This document shows, piece by piece, positions 44,268 to 55,999 of a DNA stretch of 64,000 bases. The notes below the pieces were generated by a model that searched no databases, was not told the origin of the DNA, and saw only the letters and a list, made by a program, of their open reading frames with translations. The stretch spans positions 310,001-374,000 of the forward strand of contig BGZK01000001.1 of assembly GCA_005406025.1 (NCBI GenBank), given 5' to 3'. Both the position numbers and the translations under genes were made by a program. Source of the DNA: Eumeta japonica. Taxonomy: Eukaryota > Arthropoda > Insecta > Lepidoptera > Psychidae. The stretch's first letter is position 1. Each line of letters begins with the position of its first letter.

Positions 44268-44930
44268 AAAATGGACCCACATAAGGCTAGTGTTAAGGAT
44301 GTCATGGTTTTATATTATAATTTCGTATGTTTCGTAAATTTATGTTTACTATCTATTTTACACAACCAACATTACCTAAGTAACTTTCAGGAGAATTCGA
44401 AGGAAATTTTGCTTTTTCTTACTTATATATATTTTATAAATTCGTCGACCACTACTCGTCCGACTAGTAAAAGCTGCTTATCTATGGTAGTTTTCGTTTT
44501 AACTTCTTTGTATACACTACTTACCTTACTTACTTTACCTTTTAGGTTTGGAAGAAGGATAAATTTGAACATCAAAACTTACTTTTAAAGCTTAATATTT
44601 CATAAACATATCTCTAAATCGATAAACACGTTGCCCAGTGTTTTTGAATGAGCTTTCTAACGATACCTCAAGCGATAGGCTAGACGAGAAAAAAAAATCA
44701 TCTATACTTAATTTGTAGGGGAAACGCCCTAGAAAAATTCGTTATCAAAATTTTATTCTACCACTTTGTCGGCGTGATTAATATGTATACCCATACCAAA
44801 TTACAGTTTTATAGTACTATGTGTCTCTGAGCTAAGTCGGGGGCATACAGACAGACAGGCGGACGGAAGGACGAACATGGAGAAACTATAAAGATTCCTT
44901 GCTGACTACGGAACCATAACGAGATTACGG
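44268..44930 (-). repeat. Dispersed repeat family A, copy 2
   Basis: Aligns with 215-850 (shared 'tttacacaaccaacattacc', 'ggcgtgattaatatgtatac'). On the minus strand its head reads 'tttatagtttctccatgttc' then 'gtccttccgtccgcctgtct', like the head of family C. It lacks the roughly 240 bp present in copy 1. Confidence 0.65.
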
Positions 44931-45207
44931 AGTCTTGGCAACAATTATGTGTTCTAAATTTTGTTTCTCACAAACCTATTGAGTGGGATATCAAAATGAA
45001 GCGTTTTAAAAGAAAATCACAAAAATTTATGCAACTTGTCTATATAAAAGTAGTTTGAAATGATGAATTTGAAATGATAAATAGTAATAAACAAATTACA
45101 TCATCTCAGAAACCAATTTGACGACTCACATTATTCCAATTAATATTTCAACGTCTTTGACCGCCTACAATGTCTTTTTACCCGGCTGTAAATTGTAAGA
45201 TATAACT
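44931..45207. other. AT-rich spacer
   Basis: Nothing is recognised. Confidence 0.5.
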
Positions 45208-45238
45208 ATGATAAATTTCTGTAAAAGAAATTTATCAT
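45208..45238. repeat. 13-bp-stem hairpin at the head of repeat C copy 3
   Basis: ATGATAAATTTCT and its exact inverse flank a 5-nt loop. Confidence 0.8.
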
Positions 45239-45952
45239 GGTTTCATAGTTTCGTCATGTCCGTCCGTCCGTGTGTCATAGGCATTTTACTCAAAAACTAC
45301 AAAATGTATATTGATGAAATTTTTAGTGTAGGTGTCTTGTATAAGCCGCTACTTAATTTGGTGGTTAAATAACAAAAATAAATATTTATAGGGGGGCTTT
45401 CCACACATGTAACAGAAGCTGAAAAAATTTTTTTTCAACAAACATCAACGTGTGGCACATATTTTGACCGTTCTTTTAAAAATATTTTAAGGTTTTTAAG
45501 CATTTTTTTTGATTAAGTGAATATTTTCGGAACTAATCACTCCGAAATTAGCAAAAATTGTGTCCCCCACTTTATTTTAAACCGTAATTCTAAAAATGTC
45601 AAAGGTAACGCTCAATGAATACTTTCAATGAAAATTATTTTGAACATAATCAGATATACCGTTCATGAGTTATATTCGAAAAAGTGCGTTTGTCAACAAA
45701 AAGAACGAAAAATGTAATGAAGGTTGCTCTTTTGTTGGTGATTTTTAAGTTACACTATTTTAAGAATAATAGTCGACATATCTACTCGTTTCTTTAGTTA
45801 CAGGCGACTAAAGCACTTACACTTTCTACGTGTGAGAAACATGGAAAAAAAGTGTAACAACGTAGTTTATCATGTGTAGTGCATTTCTTTATAGTAACGG
45901 ATTCGGAACCCTACATAGAGCATGACCCGACATGCTCTTGGCCGGTCTTATT
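45239..45952 (+). repeat. Dispersed repeat family C, copy 3
   Basis: Starts 'tttcatagtttcgtcatgtc' and ends with hairpin GAGCATG-N6-CATGCTC (45918-45937), here with perfect 7-bp stems, then 'ttggccggtctta'. Same internal order as copies 1 and 2. Confidence 0.78.
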
Positions 45953-46640
45953 ATATATCTCACAGCAATTTTTAATTTGTAGATAAACATGAAACTGTTT
46001 CAACAGGAATGGAGCAGGTGAGTGACTTTTATAATAACTATGTCGAACATCGATGTGATAACGACTCACCGTTAATACCGGCCGTTATATGCTACCACAC
46101 GTGTGTGTAGTACACACACATAGGTACCGAGGTCTACTAAAGTTTCACTATAAGGGTTCCGTATTAAACTTTTTAATCATGAAACTTTCAACATTTCTAT
46201 GTAATTGAGACGACCGCTATTTTTTCCTCTCGCCTTATTCTGCATAAGGCGTTGTTCTCATTTGAGATTCAAACTAGAAGTTTTATTAGAAATTAGAAAC
46301 TTTGTTACGGCACCACCGTAGAACGATCTGTCACCGCCGCTGCGCACTCAAAGGACGTTTAGTCTGGCCCCTGACATTGTACCTGCTCAACTGCTCTCAA
46401 TAGCGCGCGCCCTACATAGCTCTTGTATTGTGCTATATTTTTTGCGAAGTACTTTGATACAAATATCGTTCTATCGAGTAGCTGTATTTTATTCAAATCG
46501 CCATTTCTAAAAGAAACACTTGACGATTGTTTTTATTGTTTTTACGATCTAATATAATCTATATGGTATGACCGCTGATCATAGGGATATTCTTTAATAT
46601 TATATATATATATATTCCTATGTGTGTGTGTGTGTGAGGC
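45953..46640. other. Spacer with TA and TG microsatellites
   Basis: (TA)n at 46599-46615 and (TG)8 at 46621-46636. No gene is seen. Confidence 0.6.
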
Positions 46641-47260
46641 ACAGCCCTTGTTCCTTCGATACTGGTCGGTTCGGTTCGTAAACCTAAAGACTGCTGCCAC
46701 TCGTGCGGTAACAACGTCTGACGTCAGCGACTCGACTCGCTGTCCGGGGCGAGTAACAATTTAATTTAGGAGTTGTGAAATTAAAAACTTATTGCGACCC
46801 ATGTCTGGGATTTGCCCCAAGCACCTTCTGACTCCGTAGAGATGCCTTTGATCGCCGAACCAATCACGCTCTGAGTAATACATAAATAAAAGACATGAAT
46901 AATATAATCCAATCGATATAAATCGCTATATTTAATTAACTAGAAAATGCTCCGAGCTAATACAACTAAATGCGCAGGTTGTGTGAATACTTATAAGTAT
47001 CGCAAAAAAAATAAAAGCCAATTTTTCATTTCTAATTCAGTCACGAAAACTAGTGACGACATTTGCGACGTGGTTCTGCATCGCGACAAGAGCGACATCT
47101 GCACAATGCAGTTTCAAGTGTGAAAAATTTCAAAATGTCCGACGCGCAGTCGCGTCGCCCATCCCTGTAGCCGGCCGTCGCGCCTGACACATTCGCCGGG
47201 TACACCGACGTTCGCGTCGTCGCGGAATGTAACGTAGATTAACCTATTTCTGTAACGTAA
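46641..47260. other. CpG-rich patches with a CRE palindrome
   Basis: GC-rich patches at 46650-46760 and 47150-47240 contain a perfect TGACGTCA (46719-46726). No TATA box and no clear exon. Possible regulatory DNA, or exon remnants that I cannot assign. Confidence 0.3.
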
Positions 47261-49219
47261 ATCTGGTCCAAGGTGATAGCGTGTAAACTATGCTCTTTCA
47301 ACGTTCGCGCCGTTTTATTGCGTTTCTTGTATTAGATAGTTTCCGCCTCGCGGCGGAGATTTGAAATTCGTCATAGCCTATATCATGTATAAATAAAATA
47401 AATGAAACGGCCCCGTTGTCGATACCGATCCGGGTCCCGGTTCCGTTCCCCGCCTCGCTTTCAATTTTTATACATCGTACAGCCCCACTACCTCCTCACT
47501 CTCTTGGAGGAAATGTGTTTTTACATTTTATAATAAGCGATATCGATATCAACTTTCGTAGACATAGTTCACTCTATGAGAAAAGTTTCATACAAACTCA
47601 ATCCCCACTTTTACCTTACTTAAAAGTGAATTTTGATAAATCCCTTCTTAGTGGATCCGTACCGTATACCAACTATCCTCAGACCAATTTGTATCTTAAT
47701 TGGATCTATAATTTCGGAGATTTCGTAATCGGTAGATAGACAACGATGGCAATAGTGTTTAACACCATATACACCGAAAGCTTAATTTATCTAGTTTAAA
47801 AATAAATCTTCTATAAGTCAGCAATGGAAGCGTTCAGCGAGGTAACATAACGGAAAGACTTTGTTAATCTTCGATTTCGCACCCCATTTATTTTTTTTAC
47901 CATGGGCTATGTATATAAATTTATTCTTATGGAGTAAACTCCAAAAGATAAAATGTATAATAATTTTACAAAAGGTTTTGAACAATATCTGAACTGAAAG
48001 GATTTATTGACGTCAGTTGTATTTATTAAAATAAACAATTCTTGAAATGTATTATAGACCGCCATTTTTAATTTTGGTTATTTGTATATTAGGTATACAA
48101 AGAACCAAATCATATAAAAATAAACATATGCATGTAAAATATTTACACATTGATTAATAAATATTATTCGATCGGGTATATGTTTAAATTTGGTGCATTG
48201 TCGTTAAATTATGTACGTATAAAATTAACAGAGTAGTATCTGTTACCACCTGTTTGTCGAGAGGTTGCGGCCAAATGAGAAATGGCATACCAAATTTTTT
48301 AAAGTTTTTATATGTGTTTCTTTAAAATAAATTATAATTAATATTGAAAAGAAGTTAACCAAATTGTTCAGAGAAAACTAGTTGATTGGCTAACTTGACG
48401 GGATATACAGACTTCACCGTGCGTTTAAAAAGTTAAGTTTTATTTAAAGAACGCTTGGCCATATTGTTATTACCATCTCTACAGAAACGTATTCCTCTAC
48501 TAATAATTATCCAAAAAAATGCATTTTGATTAAAAAAGAGATGGATGCAGAAATTACGCAGTAAATAGAAAACACTGACAGTAAACAACCTCGCGGGGCC
48601 AGTGGGTATATACTTTTTATAAGATTTTATTTAATTTGAGTAAATTAATTCATAAAGGTCAATTTTCGCAAATCAATTTTAACTCATTTCTATTTATACA
48701 CGGTTTAAAATTTTACGTATGCATGCGTGAACCGTAGCGACAGAAAAATCGGCTCGTCTTCACACGAGAAAATATGAGATTCGAAACTTGAGGAAGACGA
48801 ATTTGGCAGTGAGTTTTAAACTTCAAATAAATTAAACCTAGACAAAACAAAATAAATAAATTCGTAAAATTTCACGTCTAGGAGAATACGCTGCACTGTC
48901 GTCCTCGAACTTGTCATCACGTCAGTGAAAAAGATCTCAGAAAGAAGAAAAAGATTCAGCCTGAGCTGGACCAGCGTGGAGCTGTTAAGACAGAAGTCCC
49001 TCGGTCCGAAATGGAAGATTATGAAGGGGACTACTATCTACTACTATTATTATCATATACTATACTATTCAACCAATATCCATCGTGCTTGGCACACATT
49101 GATGGACTCACTCTTTTTGCTGATTAAACACTAAACACACACGTTTTTTATTGGCCTGTAACCGGAAAAGCGTTTATATTGTTAGCAGGAGTAAGATTGC
49201 TTCAGAAGATATCTGTATC
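47261..49219. other. AT-rich spacer with a possible Helitron-like fragment
   Basis: At 47420-47470 'gataccgatccgggtcccgg' on the minus strand resembles the 'gggaccgggatcg' text of the 25-kb Helitron-like body. A 107-codon plus frame starting there follows from this composition and is not called. Confidence 0.35.
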
Positions 49220-49840
49220 ATATCGCCAGAAAGGAGCCATCGACCGAGTGTCACCACTGTGACGGTAGCCTCGACGACACCGCTCAACGTATGCTGGAAA
49301 CACCCTGGGCAGTGCAGCGCGCGGCCCTAAGGGCTGTGGTGGCGGATGACCTCTCGTTACCGACCACTACGGAGAGGATGATCGATAATGATGAGTTATG
49401 GGAGGCCGTACGAAACTTCAGTGTAAAAATATATGTCACAGGAGGAAGTGGCGGAATGAAAACGCGAAGACAGCTACCTGCGTGAAATCAGCCGCCGACT
49501 TATTGGGCGCGGAAGAAATTAAGATACGTTCCTCCCAGCTTCACTCTCAATTTATGTCCGAGGGCGGTGGATATGCAGAAATGCGCCGCCATTTAAGGGC
49601 ACGAGATGACTTGCGACATATTTGCACACGTTGTCTCTTTAATCGCCAAGCCGGCGCACGACCGCAAGATGAAAAACTTACGTCGCCAGGGCAGCGGATG
49701 AATGCTCAAGGGTACCCGAGGTCCGAGCACAAGTCTACGTGAAGGACGCCATGGGGTTTTAGCCGGTAGGAGTCCGACATAACTCGGTTGGCCATCCTCA
49801 GGTGTCAGGTATCCATGGTGTTTTCTCATGTAAAAAAAGG
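49220..49840 (+). pseudogene. 3' end of an R1-clade-type LINE
   Basis: Frame 49246-49440 reads 'ECHHCDGSLDDTAQRMLE', then 'QRAALRAVVADDLSLP' and 'DNDELWEAVRNFS'. This is the C-terminal zinc-knuckle region of insect R1/I-type LINE ORF2. The first C-x2-C pair is intact, but the His and Cys expected after 'DTA' and before 'W' are Arg and Thr. The 3' UTR-like text follows ('atggggttttagccggtagg', 'atcctcaggtgtcaggtatc') with a final short A-run (gtaaaaaaagg) at 49831. Everything upstream is missing, as in a 5'-truncated insertion. Confidence 0.7.
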
Positions 49841-50869
49841 CATGGGGAAGATTCATCTAGAAATAATTGAAACACAGCGACATTTTGAAGATGACACACC
49901 GTTCAAAAGAGCTTATACTAAGGTTCAGTGCGATTTCTTAAATAAGACGAATATCACTAAACTAAATTTATACACGTAATTGATTAATAAATTTCCCTTT
50001 AAAAGTACAAGAAGGTCAAATAAATTACAAATACTTTTTATACGCCATTACTAAAACGCCATCTGCCTTTCCATTAACATGGTTTCTTTATACCTTAAAT
50101 GCCTTCTGAATTAAAGCAAAAGTTTAATTAACTCGACGACAAGCTTTAATTTACTAAATAATTAAAGGCAGCTGAAAGGAGTAAAACTAAGTCGACGAAA
50201 ACAAAAAAAAATACAAAGCGCTCCTAGAAGACTTCAAACGACAACCTTCTCGTTTTGTTGCCGAAAGCAAGAACGTCCCCAAAGTCCGGCCCGACCTTGG
50301 GACGGTCACGGAATATCGCGAAGGGCTCCGACGCCGAATGCCTTTTGTAGGCACGACTCGAACTCGATGCGAAACAATTTTAAACTTTACGCGAGATATA
50401 AAATATGTCCCTGTTTATTGATAATTTTTTATTCGCCATCCGAAAATATCTAGTCTATTGTAAATAGATTTCGCTATAAAAGTACGGTCCTCACTGCACG
50501 AAAGTCGATATGATTTGATATCACACACCATACAAATTATTGGAATTTGAAAAATGTCTGGCAAAATAAAAAATTCTGAGCTATTGCTCAAATTTTTATT
50601 TATATAAACCACAGGTCGGCCCAGAATATCCCGCATTGTTTTGAGTAGTGTTTTCGAAAGCGCGACAATATTATAGTACACATATTCACGCTATTCGAAA
50701 CCGATGAAAATCGCAGATTTGAAATTTTTTAATTTTGTAAATTTAAAATTGCTCATTTTTCGTTTCAAATTAATTAGAGGAATTTAGAACAAAAAGCAAA
50801 TTATTTGTCTTTCAATTATTTTTTCGAAGATATCTTTGAAACGAAGTAACTGATTTGAACGTATTTAAA
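49841..50869. other. AT-rich spacer
   Basis: Nothing is recognised. A GC patch at 50270-50370 is unassigned. Confidence 0.5.
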
Positions 50870-51330
50870 ATTTATAATCAATCAGCAAAAAATTAAAATC
50901 TATTTCGAAAAAAAATATTATTTAATTTTTTTTAAATAACCATAAACATATAGTTTTTGATTAAATAGACCGATTTACCGAACCGACCAACTTTACGAAC
51001 GCTGTTTTATTTTTGAGATTTTACAAAGTGTCTCAAGTCGATTGGTATCAAATTTTCAGAAAATCTAAGCTCATACAAGGCTTTTCAAATACTGTAAACT
51101 TGATTTCAATCGATCTATCCGTTCAAAAGATATTCAAGAGTTACTTACTCAATGCTAACACACACATACTGGCATTCCTCTGAAAATGACAAAAAATGTT
51201 TTAGGACTTTAAAACGGCGACTTAGGTAGAAATCTTGATTTTCGAAAGTGGGACTAAAACAATTAATTTCTGAATTTTCTGAAATATTTTTAGCAGAAAG
51301 CTCTTAGCGGAAAGTTGAAAATTATTTTTT
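50870..51330 (+). repeat. Dispersed repeat family B, copy 2 (diverged)
   Basis: Shares the order 'caaattttcagaaaatctaa', 'tccgttcaaaagatattcaa', 'acacacacata', 'aatcttgattttcgaaag', 'caattaatttctga' and 'cttagcggaaagtt' with copy 1 at 13915-14522. Confidence 0.5.
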
Positions 51331-52359
51331 CCGGAGATATGGCAAATCGGATTATATTTATGCAGCAAAATATGTTATTAGTTTTAATACACTGTTAAAT
51401 TAGATATTTTGGAAGGAATTTTTTTTCTGAATTCGACTATAATTAATCTAATTTCATAATGAGAGTCCATTTTGTATAAGAAATGAATATGACTGTTTCA
51501 TTACACCATCCAAACAGTGAGCCTAAAACGACTAACATCCATACTTGTGAACGCCACTAAACGCTAAAAATGCTATCAACGGCTGTGAGGTCGTTGTGTT
51601 TGCGAAAATTTTGAAAACAAGTAGCTCATAGCGTGATCGAGCGCATCGGGCCGTTCGTGAATGTGGATGTTAAGTCTTAGGATTACGTACGAAATTGGAA
51701 CCCTTCAACGTACGTCACATATAATGTGGTACAATGTACTTAGATGTATATATGATAGCTTTGTGGTCGTCATGCCCATATACATAAATCAAAAAAACTT
51801 GGGTCATTTATTCTTCAGATGATTACTTTGGACAAGTTCGATGATAACCAAAATCGGTCGTTAGTATGGAATTGGTGGCCATTTAATATTTTAAGAATAT
51901 TGCAAGTGATAATTCGGTGTTTTTAACCTAATAATTAAAGATTTAAATGAAAGGATTTAGCTGAGCTTTAGGATTTTTTGTACTTATTAATACAACTCTG
52001 TATATTGTGACATGGAGAAATCTAGTTTCATTTCGGATGCCGAATAGCATTTTTTTTGCTTCGTCTTATTTTAATCAAATTTCATTTGATTTGTCAATTT
52101 CGTCGTTCGAGTCCACACAAACTACTGCTATTTCATTGTTTGTATGCACAAGTATCAATAGTCTTACTCGTTTACTCATCGGTCGATTGCCTATATAGTT
52201 GGTGATGTGAACGCGCAAGCCGACCCTCCTATCTGCTCCGTATCTGCTGTTAAACCACGCCCTTTAAACGATTACAAATTTTCGAGGTGTCCTATTACTT
52301 TAACTCTGTTCACTGTCCTCTAGTATTCTTATCTTATTGCTTGCAATCATCAGACAGCT
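51331..52359. other. AT-rich spacer
   Basis: Nothing is recognised. Confidence 0.5.
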
Positions 52360-52760
52360 CTGTTGTCGGCACTTCGAGAGACGCTGGACCGTGGCCGGCT
52401 CGACATTGCGCAGAGGACGTCCCAGAGGTCAGCCGCTGCGACATTGGGGTGGCCTTTAAACAAACGAACAACAATAAGTCTCTGGGTGGGAACCGATCGC
52501 TACTGTAACTCGAGAGCGGATGGTAAACCGATACAATACCGTCCTTTATGAATTGTTCGATTGAACCGCGGAACAGAGATGTGCTGGTGCTGTCCTTTGC
52601 AAATGAAAAAAAGAAATGCTTAGCTAAAAAGTTACAAACCGTATCACACCGTTCGAGCACAAATAGAATTGTTCTCTTCGGTCGTCAGGAACCGCCTCGG
52701 GCGTTGACTCGACGAAGTACAGTCACTCTAATGAATCGGTCTCCTTAAGCATTTATGGGG
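52360..52760. other. GC-richer block, unassigned
   Basis: About 400 bp of balanced composition with open frames on both strands (108 codons minus, 60-73 codons plus). No motif, splice pair or family is recognised. Confidence 0.3.
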
Positions 52761-53689
52761 CGACGGAGCACGTCCACACGTTGCAGAGAACTGTGAGTAA
52801 TACAAAAAAAATGTATAATCGACCGCTTTGCTTATAGTTTGCGAACTGCGAGAAAGTTTTTGATTCCATTAAAATCTGTTCGGTGTTATGCAGTATTTAT
52901 ACAGCCGTACGCTATCGAACGTGGTGTATCCAGAAGTCGAAATGTTTATGTCACAAAATCACTATGTTTATTCGACTACAGAACAAAAACAGGGCCTTAA
53001 TAGAAATGTAAACAAGGTTATAAATATTCGACAGTATTTTACCTTCGACAATATTCGTCACATTCTCGGATAGCATTTTCATAATTTTCAGTTGGAAATG
53101 TTTTGTCATCGGCATGAACGCTTAATACGTTCTCATCTTCGATTTCCTGATGATATAATGATAGAATCGCTGAATGAGTTCGGCGTCATGTTCAAAGCCC
53201 TGAGTAGGGCGTATGAACCTAAATATGAACCTGCTGAATAAGATGAAAATTGTGTCATGTAATTATTTGAATGTTGTACCCGATAATAACTATATCTAAT
53301 TTTAAAGAGTTATTACTTTAGCATTCAATTGGATTCGGCAGCATTCGGGAAATTACTCAGGTTTTCGAAAGGAAAACATCCCAGCACACTGCAAAAATTA
53401 ATCATTCGAATCGAAAGCTTGAATAACGTGAAGAATTTGCATTCATTCATTTCAAGCAAACCAATATTTTTGTTGTTTTAACCAACCATTGGTTCGATTA
53501 ATCTCATTTGTTCAATTATGCACAATATTCGTTATTACTAGAAATTACTCAGCTAACGCAGCGAAAATTTTTCTAAGTTCGGACACGGTGAAAAAACTTC
53601 TTTTTCAACTCACCTTTACCCATTCGATTGTTTATAAGCATTCTGAAAACGTTATTTTTAAATTGTTTTGTTCATGAACAATAAGTGCA
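52761..53689. other. AT-rich spacer
   Basis: Nothing is recognised. Confidence 0.5.
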
Positions 53690-54214
53690 GTGCTTAAGGA
53701 TAGCAAATTCAGAAATGCTGGCGACGCGACAGCCGCGCTCGGACAACGGGGAGAATCGACGAACAAGGCGTCGACCGCGACGTCACAGCCTAACGCGCTC
53801 GGTCGGCCGCCGTCGACATGCTACGTTCGCGTCAGGTTTTTTATGAGTGCAGTGCCGCGGCATATTCCCTTATTTCATATCGAGGTAGCTGCACCATGAG
53901 CCCTCCACTCGGGCTATTTAGAGTCGGGAGCTGCTAACGATGGCTGTCACCAATGCGGCGACAACTTGCACACAGTTCAACGTGTTTTCGAAGCGCGAAG
54001 TCGAGTTAAAAAGACATCGGCCAGTTCATCCGTGTTCAGGACCGAAGCCGACGCGTCTCGGTTCGACGATGACGCACTTGACCGGTCGGCGGACATCGCT
54101 CTACTACAACACGGATATTACATATTAATAAGCGATTGTCTCTGGTATAGAGCGTTGATGAAATTAGCCTTAGGCGCTTCGGAATGGGATCCAACAAATT
54201 GGCATATAATATAA
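53690..54214 (+). other. CpG-rich island with a degenerate C2H2 finger-like stretch
   Basis: CpG-rich sequence at 53710-53850 and 53930-54100. The frame from ATG 53940 reads 'CTQFNVFSKREVELKRHRPV' then H (53967-54029). Spacing is C-x2-F-x9-L-x2-H-x3-H, identical to a C2H2 finger except that the second Cys is Phe and the core Phe is one place early. The following 'PCSGPKP' resembles a finger linker. One match of this kind could be chance. The alternative frame (53966-54214) also stays open for 82 codons. Confidence 0.3.
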
Positions 54215-55249
54215 TACGGAGAGCGACGCTTCGTATAGTGCCGCAAGTTCATTCGCTTTTCTTAGATTTTATTTATATGAAAGAAATAATACAATTCAAT
54301 AAGAGGGGCTGTTGGGTATAAAGATAGAAGAAAATGGCGGGATAGAACACCATTTCTTTCGTTTATAACATATATACGCAACGTACACATTTATTTTTCT
54401 ACGTGTAACAAGAAACTTATCGATAAAAATCACTATTTTCACTCCTTATCACTAATTAGTCATAACGATATGTCTAAATTAGTAAGAGAACGGTGTATTT
54501 TTTGTTATGAAAGTCTGATTTTAACACAGATTTACTAATTTTGATGGTTCGCAAAATAGTTTTATGCGTTTGCTCAGATAAACATTCCATGTGCGTATAC
54601 GATAGAGAAGCATTTCTGTGTAAATTCGCAATTTATCGTCTTTATAGAACAGTCTCTGGGCAACCGAGTTTTGTTTGGCGTCTTTCAGAAAAGGTGCTGA
54701 TGTCCATTATCAAAAATAATTATTTAGACGCACAGCATGTGTATTAGCAATATGCTAATTTTTCTGTTACCAGCTCTCACATTAATGACGTGACATAATT
54801 CCATCTGTGTAATTAAGTAATGTAGTGCAATATGTTGTTAAGAACGCTACGTCAAACCTCCTACTAGTATCTCGGTATTACATACAAATAGCACAGCTGA
54901 AATACAATCACCTCGAAGTTCGCTGTATAAGCAACGCTTGGGAAATAAATATTTTTATGGCATTTTTCTGAGTTAGACATCTGACAACAGACAACAGAAA
55001 AATTTAAAAAGCAAAATGTTATCAAACTACGAATTTTTTTCAAAATCGTTAGGGCTGCTTCCGAGGTATCGATATATAAGTTTACATATATTTATATACA
55101 AGAATTGTTGACTTGAAATAATAAAATATATATCAAAATAAAGATCAGAAATTTAAATATTTTTATTTGAACAGAATTCGCGTGACCGACACTTCTGTCA
55201 TATCAATATAGTTAGTTGTCATAGTAGTCACCTCGTTCTAGGTAGCCGG
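54215..55249. other. AT-rich spacer
   Basis: Nothing is recognised. Confidence 0.5.
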
Positions 55250-55440
55250 AGTTAGGTAACGATTTCGGTCGGCGGTGCCGGTGAGTCAACGCCGGCCCGA
55301 GTCATCGGCCGCGATCCGTGTCACGTCGAAATTCGCATTACACAAAACTGATCAGCACTTACGATGTCGCCCCGCTGCGTCCCGCCGCGCCCCTCCCCCG
55401 CGCCGGCTAGTTACGCTTCCGGTATAGACTAAATCTTCCG
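55250..55440 (+). other. CpG-rich island with a strong splice donor
   Basis: GC-rich block with donor CCG|GTGAGT (GT at 55281-55282). A non-coding first exon ending at 55280 is possible. No TATA box is clear, and the block continues GC-rich into the presumed intron (cccctcccccgcgccgg). Confidence 0.3.
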
Positions 55441-55531
55441 GCTAATTAGCGACATCTGGTGCCTGGTTTAGTTTTACGAATACCTGTATAGCCTTTTATG
55501 ACACACATTTTAAATCCAATTATTATCTCCT

Positions 55532-55568
55532 AAAAACAGTTAGACCGCACTAGTGCGGTCTGTTTTTT
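55532..55568. repeat. Hairpin with 20-bp perfect palindrome
   Basis: AGACCGCACTAGTGCGGTCT (55542-55561) is flanked by aaaaac and gtttttt, which extend the stem past a 4-nt bulge. Confidence 0.85.
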
Positions 55569-55939
55569 ATGGATTAATTATTTATTAAATATATATATAC
55601 ATATACATATATTATTATATTTAAATATTATTATTTAATTGCTCATTAAAGCCCCTACCGATACTGTACGGAAATGCTGTATATTTTAATGACGTATGCT
55701 GTCGACGAGACGTAAAAAATTACGTCCCGGCGAGATCAAGAATCAAGTGATCTCTGCGCCAACTAGCGGCACGCCAACGGAATATCGCTAGTTACATTGC
55801 AAAAGTTTGAAAGCATGAATTTTTGCTTTCGTTGTAAAAGTGATGCTTTAATAAATGTGTTGATCGTAATTCAGACGCTGAAAACGTTAACGCGCCCGCT
55901 ATCCAACCTTGCAATTAAATCGAACACTTTTCGCGTGTG

Positions 55940-55999
55940 AGTATCTTGTCCGTGAGGTCATAGAGGGCACCTCTATGTCCTCACGGAATACAAGATACT
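55940..55999. repeat. Near-perfect hairpin, about 27-bp stem
   Basis: 'agtatcttgt' + 'ccgtgaggtcatagag' pairs with 'ctctatgtcctcacgg' + 'aatacaagatact', with one mismatch and a 3-nt bulge. The loop is only a few bases. Confidence 0.85.

Noticed and set aside
47416..47739. 107-codon plus-strand frame
   Set aside because: It starts in Helitron-like text and runs through AT-rich spacer without any motif.
55542..55568. Rho-independent terminator (palindrome plus T-run)
   Set aside because: It has that shape, but the window is eukaryotic and there is no gene upstream, so a fold-back or transposon end is more likely.
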